Positions 55,838 through 64,000 are shown, numbered from the stretch's first letter. The stretch: DNA of 64,000 bases from Arthrobacter sp. MMS18-M83 (GCF_026683955.1 NZ_CP113343.1:1-64000); one strand, 5' to 3'. The notes: generated by a model from the sequence alone, not told the origin. Translations and numbers: made by a program.

Positions 55838-56956
55838 ATGCCGCACCTTGACGCCGCCCTCCCGCTCCATACCTTGCCGCAGATGCTCCTGGACGTTGCC
55901 GCCGTCGAGCGCAATATCGGGATCAAAGAGGCCTGGACACGGGAGCACGGCATGGTGCTGGCCCCCCACATCAAGACCACGATGACGGGCGAGATTGTCC
56001 GCCGACAATTGCCCGGCTCCTGGGGCGTGACCGTGGCGACCACCGCGCAGGCCGCCCACGCCATCGGCTGGGGTGCCACCCGGATCCTCATCGCGAACGA
56101 GATGCTGTTTCGCGGCCACCTCGAGCAGCTGCGTGCCTGGCTGGCGGCCTCGTCGGAGCTGGATATCTACTGCCTGGCGGATTCGGCGGCGGGCGTCCGG
56201 GCCATGGCCGAGGTGTTCCAGGACTCGCCCCGGCCGCTGAACGTTTTGATCGACGTCGGGACCCCCGGTGGCCGCACCGGGATCCGCAGCGAGGCCGAGG
56301 CCGGGCCCCTGGCCGCGGAGATTCGTGCCGCCAGCGGCCTGCTGCTGGCCGGCGTCAGCGCCTACGAGGGAGTGGCACCGAACACCCGGACGGATGAAAA
56401 CCTGGCCGGGATCGATTCACACTGCCGCCTGGCCCGCGACATTTTCGATGAACTGCACCCCGCCTTCGAGGTGGAGCTGCCGGTCTTCAGCAACGGCGGC
56501 TCTGCGTTCCAGGACCGGGCGGCCGCCTTCCTGCCGCACAGCGCCTCCGTCAACGTGCTTCGTTCAGGCTGCTACGTGGTGCACGATCACGGCACCTACC
56601 AGGGCGTTTCCGCGGTTCCCGGCCTCACCGCCGCGGCGGTGGTGCGGGCGCTGGTCATCTCCGCCCCCGAAGCCGGGCGCGTGGTCCTGAACGCGGGCAA
56701 GCGCGAGTTGGCGTACGACGCCGGCCTGCCGGTGATCGTTTCCCGGTACCGTAACGGGGCCCTCCTGTGCGCCGGTGCAGGCGCCACGCTGACCCGCCTC
56801 TTCGACCACCACGCCATCGTGGACGACGCCGAAGGCCTGCAGGTCGGCGACATCGTGGACCTGGGCATCTCCCACCCCTGCTCGGTGTTCGACCGCTGGC
56901 GCGAGGTCGTCGCAGTCAGTGATGACGCCGTCGAGGTCTGGCGGCCAAGCTTCTAA
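55838..56956 (+). CDS. PLP-dependent D-threonine aldolase / D-serine dehydratase-like enzyme
   Basis: A 372-residue fold-type III PLP enzyme. HIKTTM holds the Schiff-base lysine (Lys46). NVLIDVGTPGGRTGIR and LPVFSNGGSAFQDRAA are typical of the D-threonine aldolase family, and the C-terminal domain carries the metal-site pattern near HPCSVFDRW. It may cleave a beta-hydroxy-D-amino acid or dehydrate it. The ATG is set by the family start; the long frame upstream, from 55490, is probably non-coding. Weak ribosome site. Confidence 0.83.
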   Translation: MPHLDAALPLHTLPQMLLDVAAVERNIGIKEAWTREHGMVLAPHIKTTMTGEIVRRQLPGSWGVTVATTAQAAHAIGWGATRILIANEMLFRGHLEQLRAWLAASSELDIYCLADSAAGVRAMAEVFQDSPRPLNVLIDVGTPGGRTGIRSEAEAGPLAAEIRAASGLLLAGVSAYEGVAPNTRTDENLAGIDSHCRLARDIFDELHPAFEVELPVFSNGGSAFQDRAAAFLPHSASVNVLRSGCYVVHDHGTYQGVSAVPGLTAAAVVRALVISAPEAGRVVLNAGKRELAYDAGLPVIVSRYRNGALLCAGAGATLTRLFDHHAIVDDAEGLQVGDIVDLGISHPCSVFDRWREVVAVSDDAVEVWRPSF

Positions 56957-57309
56957 CCCGTGCTACAAGCCGCAGACATCCGCAAGCGTGCGTCTAAGCG
57001 AGGAACGAGCGAGCATGTGCGTGCCCTCACCAACCGGGTTCCTTGACCGAGGTCCTTTCGTCATCCCACACGACGGTCACACTGCCAGGACACGGGCGGG
57101 ACGGAAGGCACTGCGAACGTCGCGGGATCTCAGACGGGGGCGCAATCCCGGGCTCTAGATGCCCAAACCCCGCTTAGACCACGAATCCGGGGCGCCCAAA
57201 GTCCTCACAAGATATGTAGACCGCCCTCGCCAACCCATGAAGAAGCAAGAACACAGATGCCCGCCCGACGGGAGGAAGGAGGCACCCGGCCAGACCAATG
57301 GCCACCAAC
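56957..57309. other. Intergenic stretch without a visible gene
   Basis: I see no coding or RNA feature here; the few short frames look random. The region separates the PLP enzyme from the tRNA remnant. Confidence 0.4.
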
Positions 57310-57331
57310 AAAAAGGGCCCCGAAGGGGCCC
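57310..57331 (-). terminator. Rho-independent terminator downstream of the tRNA remnant
   Basis: A perfect GC stem, GGGCCCC (57315-57321) and GGGGCCC (57325-57331), with a 3-base loop. On the minus strand it is followed by five T. It is well placed as the native terminator of the minus-strand tRNA gene whose 3' end is at 57393. This supports the reading that the left flank is original chromosome. Confidence 0.85.
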
Positions 57332-57392
57332 ACAAAAAGCTGATTTGTCAACAGTCAGAGGGCCAAAGGCCCCCTGACCTGCGGAACCACTG

Positions 57393-57414
57393 TGCCCGAG
57401 GTGGGACTCGAACC
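57393..57414 (-). tRNA. 3' fragment of a tRNA gene (tRNA-Leu-like), probable attachment site
   Basis: The minus strand reads GGTTCGAGTCCCACC then CTCGGGCA, a T-loop, T-stem and acceptor 3' strand with discriminator A. Upstream on the minus strand the sequence no longer forms the 5' half of the T-stem, and no anticodon or D-arm is present, so this is not a whole gene. A GCCCGAG/CTCGGGC acceptor suits actinobacterial tRNA-Leu. Such fragments are what site-specific integration at a tRNA 3' end leaves. No integrase is seen inside the window. Confidence 0.6.
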
Positions 57415-57783
57415 GCATTCCGGGACGCGAAAACACTGGGGACTCCCGAAAACATAAGCAGTCCGAGCCAAACCGGCGGCAGTACGGCCCAGTCCAACGG
57501 CAAAGGTGTGCACATTGTGCACCCTATTTTGGGCCACCTTAGAGTCTTCAGTCGGTCTCAGGGACCGACGAACCGCTTAGCGGCCAACTGGCGTCGTGGA
57601 TTCGCCTGAATGGCCCGACGACAGAACGTCCGCTATCGGCGTCAAGTGAGACGAGTAGACGTGGATGAGATATCTCGGCAAATCGTGTTCGAGTGGAATT
57701 CACCGCGGCACGCGCTGGATGATGCCATGCCACCGCCGAAGACTCCCGAAATCGATTGCTGACAGGGCAGACAAGGGGGTTGA
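57415..57783. other. Non-coding start of the putative integrated element, with a perfect palindrome
   Basis: No gene is visible. The only clear structure is GTGCACA-T-TGTGCAC at 57508-57522, a perfect 15-base palindrome. It may be an operator or part of the recombination region. Base usage is like the rest of the window. Confidence 0.4.
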
Positions 57784-58437
57784 ATGTGCCTTATGGTCGA
57801 CTGGGTTCTAATCTCCAACCTCGGCACCGCTCTCGGCACGACGGTGCTCGCCGTCGCAACGTTCATTTCCACGAGATCGGCCAACCGGTCGGCGCGGCTG
57901 GCCGAGCGCGCCCTGCTGAATGGTTTGCGCCCCATCCTGCTGCCCTCCAACTGGTCGGACACCCCGCAGAAGGTGCGGTTCATGGAAGGAAAGTGGATGG
58001 TGGTGCACGGGGGCCACGCCGCCCTAGAAATCGCCGACGACGCCGTATACCTGTTGATGTCTGTTCGCAACGCCGGTGCAGGGGTGGCGGTCCTGCACGG
58101 ATGGCACCTGCCTCCGGACGCCAGGGCACCGCTGTCTCGGGTCGAGGAGTTCCACCGGCTGACCCGCGACATCTACGTGCCGGCCAACGACGCCGGGTTC
58201 TGCCAGGTCGCTATCCGGGACCCGGAGTCGGCCGACTACCGTAACGCAACCGAGGGAGCGGCCGGTGACGGCTTCGCTGTCGACGTGCTCTACGGAGACG
58301 CCGAAGGCTCGCAGCGTGTTGTCTCTCGCTTTTTCATTACTCCAGGACCTGCCGGCCTTGGCCATGAACGCGAGGCCGAGTGGCTGCTGATGGTCTCGCG
58401 TCACTGGAACTTGGATTTGCCCGCGCCGCGCGGCTGA
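57784..58437 (+). CDS. Conserved hypothetical protein with an N-terminal membrane helix
   Basis: A 217-residue protein with one membrane segment near the start (VLISNLGTALGTTVLAVATF), then NRSARLAERALLNGLRPIL, VYLLMSVRNAGAGVAVLHGW, RLTRDIYVPANDAGFCQV and VDVLYGDAEGSQRVVSRF. I recognise this as a family that is common but uncharacterised in Actinobacteria. The C-terminal part looks like a beta-sandwich facing the cytoplasm. Normal length, apparently intact, on the element side of the attachment site. Function unknown. Confidence 0.75.
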   Translation: MCLMVDWVLISNLGTALGTTVLAVATFISTRSANRSARLAERALLNGLRPILLPSNWSDTPQKVRFMEGKWMVVHGGHAALEIADDAVYLLMSVRNAGAGVAVLHGWHLPPDARAPLSRVEEFHRLTRDIYVPANDAGFCQVAIRDPESADYRNATEGAAGDGFAVDVLYGDAEGSQRVVSRFFITPGPAGLGHEREAEWLLMVSRHWNLDLPAPRG

Positions 58438-58576
58438 GGTATCGCGGCGGTGTGTGACCGTCCGCTCCCGGTTGAAGGAACCAGACATAGCCATCGCCGA
58501 CCTGAATGACGCCAGGCGGCTCAATAACAGTCTCGGCCTCGTCTGGATGTCCCACCACGTACTTCGCCATAACCGA

Positions 58577-58789
58577 TCACACCCCGTGTTCCGTCGTGAA
58601 GAGCACCGCGCCGTGGCCGACGAACAGACGCCCGTTGACTCCGGACTCGGAGCCAAGCACCTGAGTTGCAGCGAACTTGGCGGGCTCCGAACGCTGGAGC
58701 GCGGTGAGGATCTGGTTGTCCACCGATTCCTTCGACTGATCTACCCGGTAGATCTGACCTCCGGTATGCACGAACGTTTTTTCAGCCAT
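58577..58789 (-). CDS. Small hypothetical protein (70 residues)
   Basis: It starts behind GAGAGGGGA, a strong ribosome site. The sequence MAEKTFVHTGGQIYRVDQSK and a middle NQILTALQRSEPAKFAATQV look like a compact soluble domain. No family is known to me. It is transcribed opposite to its neighbours. Confidence 0.6.
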   Translation of the reverse strand: MAEKTFVHTGGQIYRVDQSKESVDNQILTALQRSEPAKFAATQVLGSESGVNGRLFVGHGAVLFTTEHGV

Positions 58790-58850
58790 GACGATCCCCT
58801 CTCTTGTGGCGTGAATGCAGCGCCAGCCTACCCGTGCACAAGGAGGGAGT

Positions 58851-59209
58851 GAAGCCGTTGGCTAAGATCACGCTGAACGGCGGTCCGTGCGACGGGTACG
58901 CCATCGGATACTCGAACGGTTTAAGCTTCCGATCAAACGGGGTTCGTTGTTCCACCGGGTGTTGGGACGCATCAATCCGGTCTTCCACGTTGGGGCAGTC
59001 GTCATCGCCTTGCTGCTGCCTCCACTCACCGCTTCGAAGGGATGGCGATCCTCGCCTACCTTGCCGGGGCCATGATCGTCACCTCACTCCTCCTGTATCG
59101 GCTGCAGCCGTTGGGTCTCCGCGTCAGAATCGCATATGCCGGAGGGACCGAGGAGCCCCGAACGCTTCGTCAGCTTATTTGGCCGGGTGTAGAGACCCTT
59201 CATCCCTGA
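58851..59209 (+). pseudogene. Decayed small membrane-protein gene
   Basis: Three in-order fragments in different frames: KITLNGGPCDGYAIGYSNGL near 58860, then LFHRVLGRINPVFHVGAVVI with ALLLPPLTASKG, then MAILAYLAGAMIVTSLLLYR and LRQLIWPGVETLHP ending at 59209. The second and third join if one base is added near 59040, giving a two-helix membrane protein. The first part resembles small phage-type proteins and may be a separate gene. Nothing here is likely to be functional. Confidence 0.4.
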
Positions 59210-59277
59210 TGGCGTCGCTGGTACACGGCCCCTCGTCCTGGACGAAGTTACCCGATGGCCGGCGTGGCTGACGGTGA

Positions 59278-60060
59278 TCAAGTGGACCGGGCCATTGACC
59301 GCAGGGCGGCAAGGTTCTGTATCGTGATCCGGCCGCGGCCTTGCCGGATGATGCCTTGGGATGCGAAGTCGGCCAAGGTTTTGCTGGTCGCTTCGCGGGT
59401 GGCACCGAGCAGCCCGGCGATTTGTTCGTGGGTGAGCCGGATCGGCCGGTTCTGCCCGAATCTGCCGGTCCGTGCGGTCCCGGCGAGACCGAGCAGGGTC
59501 GAGGCCACGCGGGCGGCCAGGGGGCGGAGCGCCAGATCTGCCAGTCGTTCTTCGAGCCGGGCAACTTGCTCGCCGAGGAGCCGGGCAATGCGGATGGCGA
59601 TCCGGGGATCGGAGATCAGGAAGCGTTCCACTTCCTCGGCGCCGAGCAGGCAGATCGCCGAGTCCTCGATGGCTTCGGCGTAGTTGTCGTACATGCGCTG
59701 GCCGACCAGCAGCATTTCCCCGAAGACGGCTCCGGGTTCGAGGATGGCCATGGTCAGGGCCTTGCCGTCCTCTGCGACCCGGAAGATCCGCACCCTTCCG
59801 GTCTTGAGGATGAAGAGGGCCGTGACGGGCTGGGACTGGCTGAAGACCAGCTCTCCGCGGCGGAACATGCGGGCCGGGGCCATCAGGTCCATGGCCCGCA
59901 TTTCTTCGGGGGCGAGGTCGGCAAACAGATCCACTTCGTCCAGGCAGGTGAACGGATCTTCCGGTCCGGACTCATAGGGGTCGAGGTCGCGCCGCCGTGG
60001 GGCCCAGGGCCGGGGGCCGCCGGCGGCGGCCTCCAGGTCCCGTCCGATGTCATCGCTCAT
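59278..60060 (-). CDS. Crp/Fnr-family transcriptional regulator
   Basis: A 260-residue regulator. After a 35-residue extension it has a cyclic-nucleotide-binding-type domain (FADLAPEEMRAMDLMAPARM, LFILKTGRVRIFRV, ILEPGAVFGEML) and a C-terminal winged helix (LTHEQIAGLLGATREATSKTL, then IIRQGRGRITIQN). The position of the usual cAMP arginine-serine pair is not conserved in an obvious way, and I see no FNR cysteine cluster, so its signal is unknown. The ATG overlaps the upstream membrane-protein stop (ATGA). Confidence 0.9.
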   Translation of the reverse strand: MSDDIGRDLEAAAGGPRPWAPRRRDLDPYESGPEDPFTCLDEVDLFADLAPEEMRAMDLMAPARMFRRGELVFSQSQPVTALFILKTGRVRIFRVAEDGKALTMAILEPGAVFGEMLLVGQRMYDNYAEAIEDSAICLLGAEEVERFLISDPRIAIRIARLLGEQVARLEERLADLALRPLAARVASTLLGLAGTARTGRFGQNRPIRLTHEQIAGLLGATREATSKTLADFASQGIIRQGRGRITIQNLAALRSMARST

Positions 60061-60512
60061 GCCCGGCCTTTCAGCACGCGCACGGCCACGAGGGCCAGGG
60101 TGGCCCCGTAGGCCAGATGTCCCATCAGGGACAGCCCCGCCATCATGTTGACCATGAACAGCGGCATGCCCAGGATGGCCGGCATGATGACCAGCGGGCC
60201 GAGGACCCACCAGACTGCGCCGTAGCCCAGGCCCACCAGAACGCCCCGGCCGTAGGAGCCAAGGACCCCGGCGAAGGGTACCGTCAGGCCGAGGCCGACC
60301 AGGACCGAGATCACCATGTGGATGCCGAAGCCGGCCCAGGCGGAAGTCGAGCCAACCAGGGAGGCGACCATGGGCAGCATGCCCATCATCGCCATGAGCA
60401 GCCCGAACACCAGGCCTCCGGCGATCCCGCCGGTGACCCCGGCCGTGACGCGCCTGCTCAGATGAAAAGCGGAAAGATGGGGGTGGCGGGCCACCGGAGA
60501 TGTCGCGGACAT
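60057..60512 (-). CDS. Small integral membrane protein, coupled to the Crp/Fnr gene
   Basis: A 151-residue, glycine-rich protein with about four helices (GGIAGGLVFGLLMAMMGMLP, GIHMVISVLVGLGLTVPFAG, GLGYGAVWWVLGPLVIMPAI, and a last AYGATLALVAVRVL). An AAGGAG site precedes the ATG. The stop overlaps the Crp/Fnr start, so the two are made together. The methionine-rich helices are typical of this uncharacterised family, which often sits next to copper, redox or oxygen regulators. Function unknown. Confidence 0.8.
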   Translation of the reverse strand: MSATSPVARHPHLSAFHLSRRVTAGVTGGIAGGLVFGLLMAMMGMLPMVASLVGSTSAWAGFGIHMVISVLVGLGLTVPFAGVLGSYGRGVLVGLGYGAVWWVLGPLVIMPAILGMPLFMVNMMAGLSLMGHLAYGATLALVAVRVLKGRA

Positions 60513-61077
60513 TTTGACTCCTTCTCGCGGAACGGATCGTGCCTACCCTCGAAATCTAGGCCCAGGCCAGTCCGTCGTTCTGTGAACTGGGACACACAAC
60601 GTGAGGATAACGGTCGCAGGCTCGGGGAACCATCCGGGCTCCGACGGAGGCCCGGAGTTCTCCGGGCATCGGGTCACCGGAGGAACGGAATTACGAGGTG
60701 TTTTCCAACCCCTGTTTGCCGCTGGAGGTCCGGAGCATACTGGTTGCAGCGCTGGGGCGAGTGGAAGCGGGATGGAGAACCGTTGATTGCTGGTCGTGAA
60801 GTGGACGCCGCCCTGGCGGCCGGGTCAGGGCGGGCCCTCCGGGCGCCCAGATGCTGGCTGCCGCCAAGTTTCCAGGCGGCCTCATTCGTGCGGCTTGATC
60901 CGCTAAAGACCGGGCTTCGCAGGGGGTTGCTATTGCTGGATGTAGACGTTCGCGCCGCTCTCCGGCACGGACTTGTTGAAGTTGATCACTTCCGGAGATG
61001 TACCCTGTAGCGCCGTGATGGACGCGGCACCCAGGTGCGCCGGTCTCCGGGGACGGACAACATCACCGCGGGGCGGG
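60513..61077. other. Gap with at most a tiny gene remnant
   Basis: No intact gene. On the minus strand, a frame ending in a TAG at 60930 gives ITALQGTSPEVINFNKSVPE then SGANVYIQQ, which has a natural composition but lacks a beginning. It may be the end of a lost gene. The rest is featureless. Confidence 0.35.
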
Positions 61078-61293
61078 CTAGAGGTAGCTGCAGATACGCT
61101 CGGGGTCGCAGTCCGCTGGATCCGCTGCGACAGCGGCGTCATGGACGGTGGCCTGCAGCGCCGTGAGCTCCGCGATCCGGGCGTCCAATTCGGACAACTG
61201 CTTAGCCAGCAGGTCCCGCACGTGGATGCACGGAGCCTGGCCGGCGTCGCGACCGAAAGAATGCCGCCGATCTGGGACGGCGTCAGTCCTGCC
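61078..61293 (-). pseudogene. MerR-family regulator, C-terminal remnant with a frameshift
   Basis: The minus strand gives LTPSQIGGILSV and, after a one-base loss near 61250, RDAGQAPCIHVRDLLAKQLS, ELDARIAELTALQATV and CDPERICSYL. This is the dimerisation helix and metal-binding end of a heavy-metal MerR protein (two cysteine-containing blocks, CIHV and CDPERICSYL). The N-terminal DNA-binding half is missing. It suggests a lost metal-resistance operon. Confidence 0.6.
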
Positions 61294-61632
61294 GTCCGAC
61301 CGCGGCGGATGCGCCACCGGCGGCATCATCGGGATCACCGCCGTCGCCAAGGACGCCGGTGACCTGGCCGCAGCAGGGGTCTACATCCTGGAGGCCGGGA
61401 TAACCGTGGACCGGGTGGCGAATCTGTCGCTTGGCGGCGATCTCTTGCGCCAATGGAGCCAATGGACTTGGGGAACCGGTGAACGCCAGGCCCTTCTCCA
61501 GGGGGCCTCACCGGAGGTGCCCTCGATCGGCGACGAGGACGCAGACCTTAACGACCCGCTCCTCGGGACCTTCACCGTCAGGGCGTCGACGGCGACGAAC
61601 GTTTGCCGGCCGACGTCAGGCCGCCGGGTCAG
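61294..61632. other. Gap without a supported gene
   Basis: Open frames occur on both strands but have no recognisable motif. A minus frame with KGLAFTGSPSPLAPLAQEIA and a plus frame with GVYILEAGITVDRVANLSLG are the best of several, and neither is convincing. Confidence 0.3.
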
Positions 61633-62328
61633 TCAATCGCTGGCCCTGACCGCCTCGAATACGGTCGTGATGGGCGGCAAGGGCTCGTTGAAGTCGATGC
61701 CGAGCGCGTCAGCAACCTGGCTCTTGAAGTAGGCTGCGAAGTCGGAAGCGTTTGCCGCGAAGCGCCTGTTGGCCTCGGTTGGATCGGGCGCTTCGAAGTA
61801 GACGCTCGTGAAGTCGCCCATGGGTGTCGAGATGATGTAGGCGCGGTGCAGATTGACCCCGTTCTCTCGATTGTTGGCCTCCCACTCCGCACTCCGGGGC
61901 CCGGCGGTCTCCCGACCGAGGGCGCGAAGAAGATCCGTCTTCCCGGGTTGTATCGGCGCCGAGAAAGCGATCCCGGGATGGCGTGAGCTGCCCGGCACTG
62001 AGAATTCCAGGTATTGCTCGGCGGATGGGGGCGGCTGTGCTCCGATGTCGATTCCGTGTGTGCCCTTGATATGATCGCGTAGCTGCTGCGCCACGTCGGA
62101 CGGATCGTCGACTTGGTTCTGGAAGGACCGCTCGATCGAGTCGGCCTCCTGATACGTGGTGACCACGTCCCCCATGGGTGTCGTCATTTGGTAGACCCTG
62201 ACAAGACTCAGGCCGCCGTTGGCGAGAAAGCCCTGCAGTCCGGGATGCCCGGTCAGACGAGCGCCGATCTCGGCCGGCATCGCTTCCTTGCCGGGTAGGA
62301 CGGGGGCGGGAAATGCTATCGAACCCAT
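61633..62328 (-). CDS. Hypothetical protein with two tandem copies of one domain
   Basis: A 231-residue protein behind an excellent AGGAGG site. The halves are related: IAFPAPVLPGKEAM / IAFSAPIQPGKTDL, then TTPMGDVVTTYQEAD / STPMGDFTSVYFEAPD, then GIDIGAQPPP / GIDFNEPLPP and a closing F. Each unit of about 110 residues looks like a dimeric alpha/beta-barrel fold of the DUF6176 kind, so the protein probably builds both halves of one barrel in one chain. No catalytic residue is evident. Intact, minus strand. Confidence 0.7.
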   Translation of the reverse strand: MGSIAFPAPVLPGKEAMPAEIGARLTGHPGLQGFLANGGLSLVRVYQMTTPMGDVVTTYQEADSIERSFQNQVDDPSDVAQQLRDHIKGTHGIDIGAQPPPSAEQYLEFSVPGSSRHPGIAFSAPIQPGKTDLLRALGRETAGPRSAEWEANNRENGVNLHRAYIISTPMGDFTSVYFEAPDPTEANRRFAANASDFAAYFKSQVADALGIDFNEPLPPITTVFEAVRASD

Positions 62329-62881
62329 CGTTCTTACCTCCTGTTCTTGAATCCATCGGTCGCTGTCGAATACTTCTGGTGAAGGCCTAGATACCCCGTG
62401 GGGAGGAAACTACGCACTCTAGTATTCGCATTGTGGCGGGAGCCGCCGATGCTTTCAATACCTGCCCCGTTTTGGAGTGAGAAGTGTTGCAAGGAGAACA
62501 CTGTTCCGTATGCCGGTCCCCCACCGCGACAACCCGGTGACGGGGTCTGCCCCGTGCACGCGTGGAACTACATTGAGATCCTCCGCAGCGCCCGGATTGC
62601 GCTGGTGGGTCGGCCCCCGCCAAAACCATCACCTGCCGATTGGCTGACGGCATGACCGGCGCGTCGACCGTCCTGAAGCGGCCGAGACGACGGAATCTGC
62701 GCTGCACTTCTTGGCTTGCGGGTGCAACCTGGAATGCCGACGCTTCCTCGGGTCCATAGGAACTTAACCACCGTCGCCAGTCAACCGGTAGTCCCGCCAC
62801 AAGCAGGAGGAGAGCTGTCCGGTTCGGGGACCCTCTACGGGTCAGTCCGCACTAGCAGCCGGGCATCCTGATTGCGGGCCT
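62329..62881. other. Gap, no convincing gene
   Basis: A minus-strand frame (62387-62800) begins AGLPVDWRRWLSSYGPEEAS and VAPASQEVQRRFRRLGRF but lacks a good ribosome site and becomes Cys/Ser/Arg-rich. I would not annotate it. Confidence 0.25.
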
Positions 62882-63085
62882 TTACTTGCGGGGCGTAACG
62901 AACGGGACAGCGCTTGCAGCTAGGGACAGCATGCAACCCGTGAAAGCCAGGCTTATTAGCGCGATCCGCTGGGAACCCAGCGGCTTGCCTTTCTGACGCG
63001 GGTGGCGCGACTCGAAGATGGCGTAGGGGAAAGTCATCACTAGGCCGATCAGCATGAGCGTTAGAACTGCTAGCGGGCTAATCAT
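62882..63085 (-). CDS. Small membrane protein (67 residues)
   Basis: Two membrane helices (ISPLAVLTLMLIGLVMTFPY and LISLAFTGCMLSLAASAVPF) joined by a basic loop with HPRQKGKPLGSQR. Ribosome site GGAAC/GAG is weak. No family is known to me. The hairpin-like topology and small size recall protein-modifier or stress membrane proteins, but this is not evidence. Confidence 0.5.
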   Translation of the reverse strand: MISPLAVLTLMLIGLVMTFPYAIFESRHPRQKGKPLGSQRIALISLAFTGCMLSLAASAVPFVTPRK

Positions 63086-63369
63086 GAGGACTCGTTCCGT
63101 TGACCCAGTCCCTGCCGCTGAACTGGGGCAGTATCGACTCTAGGGGCGCTTCGGGCGCATGTCTACGTTCTTTCGTGTCCACTTTCCCTAGACACACGCG
63201 CGCTGAATCGGCCAACATTCGGCGCGGAGCGATGCTGCGGCATCATTCGTCTCTTCCGGCTGTCCCTAGGCATGCCGATGAGCGATGAGATTGAGGGCGG
63301 CCTGAGGGGGCCCGAGGCGGCCCGAGATGGTTCCGCTCAACGCCGCCCAGGTCCACATTGTGACTCACA

Positions 63370-63590
63370 TCAGGGGAAGCAGCCCGGGTACCCGGCCTTG
63401 AAACTGGCAACCTCTGCACTGTCTAGTGTTCCGTCTGGTAGGAATCCGATCTGCGCGTAACCGCAGGATGTGTTGCTGCCGTCGGTGGTGCTGCCGTGGC
63501 TGTTCGACACGCACAGATCTCCGAAGAGGTTTCCTCGTACGTTTCCGCCGATAGTTTCACAGGCCTTTTGTTCGATCTCCAGGTGTGAGG
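63370..63590 (-). pseudogene. C-terminal piece of a cysteine-containing secreted-type protein
   Basis: The minus frame ends HLEIEQKACETIGGNVRGNL, FGDLCVSNSHGSTTDGSNTS, CGYAQIGFLPDGTLD and GYPGCFP before a TAG. Four cysteines in about 70 residues suggest disulfides and export. There is no start or leader in frame; upstream sequence turns into random residues. It may be a truncated gene. Confidence 0.35.
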
Positions 63591-63671
63591 CTTTTTCTGG
63601 GCTGCCAGTGCCGAGGCTTGGGCGGCCTAGCGACCACCTCGGATGCCGGCCCTCCGTTCGACTCTTTACGA

Positions 63672-64000
63672 TCAACCACTGGTTCCGTAGAAGGCATCCT
63701 GGCCCGAACCGCAGCGGGTGGTGAAGCAGACGGTGTTGCGCATGTCGGTCCACAGCGCAGCGGTCGCCCCAGACGGCAGATCGGCAATCCCGCTGTAGTC
63801 CCCCATGAAGGTGGTGGGGTGCGGGAAGGCCGCGTTGACCGTAGTGCGGGAGAACCAGCGTTCGCCCTGAGTAGGGTCTGAGAGCGTCGTGCTCACCTGA
63901 TGGGTTGTGAACGACAGCGCGCCTGGCGCGGTCTCGGTGGCTAGCGTGTAGCCGTACTTGTGATTACCGGGGTCATAAGAGCGGTCGAAGTACCCGACCC
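63672..64000 (-). CDS. Sialidase-like (BNR) protein, C-terminal part, cut by window end
   Basis: The minus frame runs off the right edge and reads VGYFDRSYDPGNHKYGYTLA, then STTLSDPTQGERWFS, AFPHPTTFMGDYSGIA, ATAALWTDMRNTVCF and RCGSGQDAFYGTSG before the stop. This is the last part of the beta-propeller of secreted sialidase/BNR-repeat-like proteins. The 5' part, and therefore any signal peptide or catalytic residue, lies beyond the window. Confidence 0.6.
   Translation of the reverse strand, partial: VGYFDRSYDPGNHKYGYTLATETAPGALSFTTHQVSTTLSDPTQGERWFSRTTVNAAFPHPTTFMGDYSGIADLPSGATAALWTDMRNTVCFTTRCGSGQDAFYGTSG

Noticed and set aside
62387..62800. Minus-strand 137-codon frame
   Set aside because: Weak start and a Cys/Ser/Arg-rich second half; likely chance.

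Overview
The window is high-GC actinobacterial DNA. Gene style (4-base ATGA overlaps, fused dipeptide permease/ATPase, PntAB transhydrogenase, YeiH-type exporter) suggests an Arthrobacter/Paenarthrobacter-like member of the Micrococcaceae. This is inferred from gene content; no rRNA or marker gene is present to prove it.

Region 1 (1-8.7 kb) is a sulfatase module. A minus-strand dipeptide-type ABC importer diverges from a plus-strand operon holding a Cys-type sulfatase, a PadR regulator and a formylglycine-generating enzyme. The likely job is uptake and desulfation of an unknown sulfate ester. Region 2 (8.8-14.3 kb) is a graveyard: MFS and Old Yellow Enzyme fragments joined back to back, a helicase fragment fused to an antitoxin tail, and a broken glycogen-debranching-like gene. 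Region 3 (14.4-18.8 kb) has intact pntAB, followed by P450 and biotin synthase remnants.

Region 4 (19.0-45.7 kb) is the centrepiece, a large catabolic supercluster. On the minus strand lie a P450 plus phthalate-dioxygenase-type reductase, then an eight-gene operon: NDP-forming CoA ligase, three-subunit acyl-CoA carboxylase, quinone oxidoreductase-like enzyme, ABC binding protein, and a kinase/acyl-CoA dehydrogenase pair resembling the 4-hydroxyacyl-CoA enzymes LvaA/LvaC. A LysR regulator and a permease-SDR operon follow. The divergent plus operon encodes an ABC ATPase, two alpha/beta hydrolases, a Baeyer-Villiger monooxygenase, an SDR, two acyl-CoA dehydrogenases, thiolase, enoyl-CoA hydratase and 3-hydroxyacyl-CoA dehydrogenase. 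The set fits hydroxylation, oxidation to a ketone, ester or lactone formation, hydrolysis, CoA activation and beta-oxidation of one imported compound whose identity I cannot read. A shared TATC-N5/6-GATA palindrome near three promoter regions suggests one LysR regulon.

Region 5 (45.8-57.3 kb) has two MFS transporters, a histidine phosphatase, a FabG/MaoC/thiolase set (thiolase frameshifted), a YeiH-type exporter with divergent LysR, a DsrE-like protein and a D-threonine-aldolase-like enzyme. Region 6 (57.4-64 kb) begins at a tRNA 3' fragment with its native terminator, which looks like the attachment site of an integrated element. The DNA to its right holds small hypothetical genes, remnants, a Crp/Fnr regulator and the tail of a sialidase-like protein.

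Several genes differ from a full-length reading by one base, so either the sequence has indel errors or the region is decaying.
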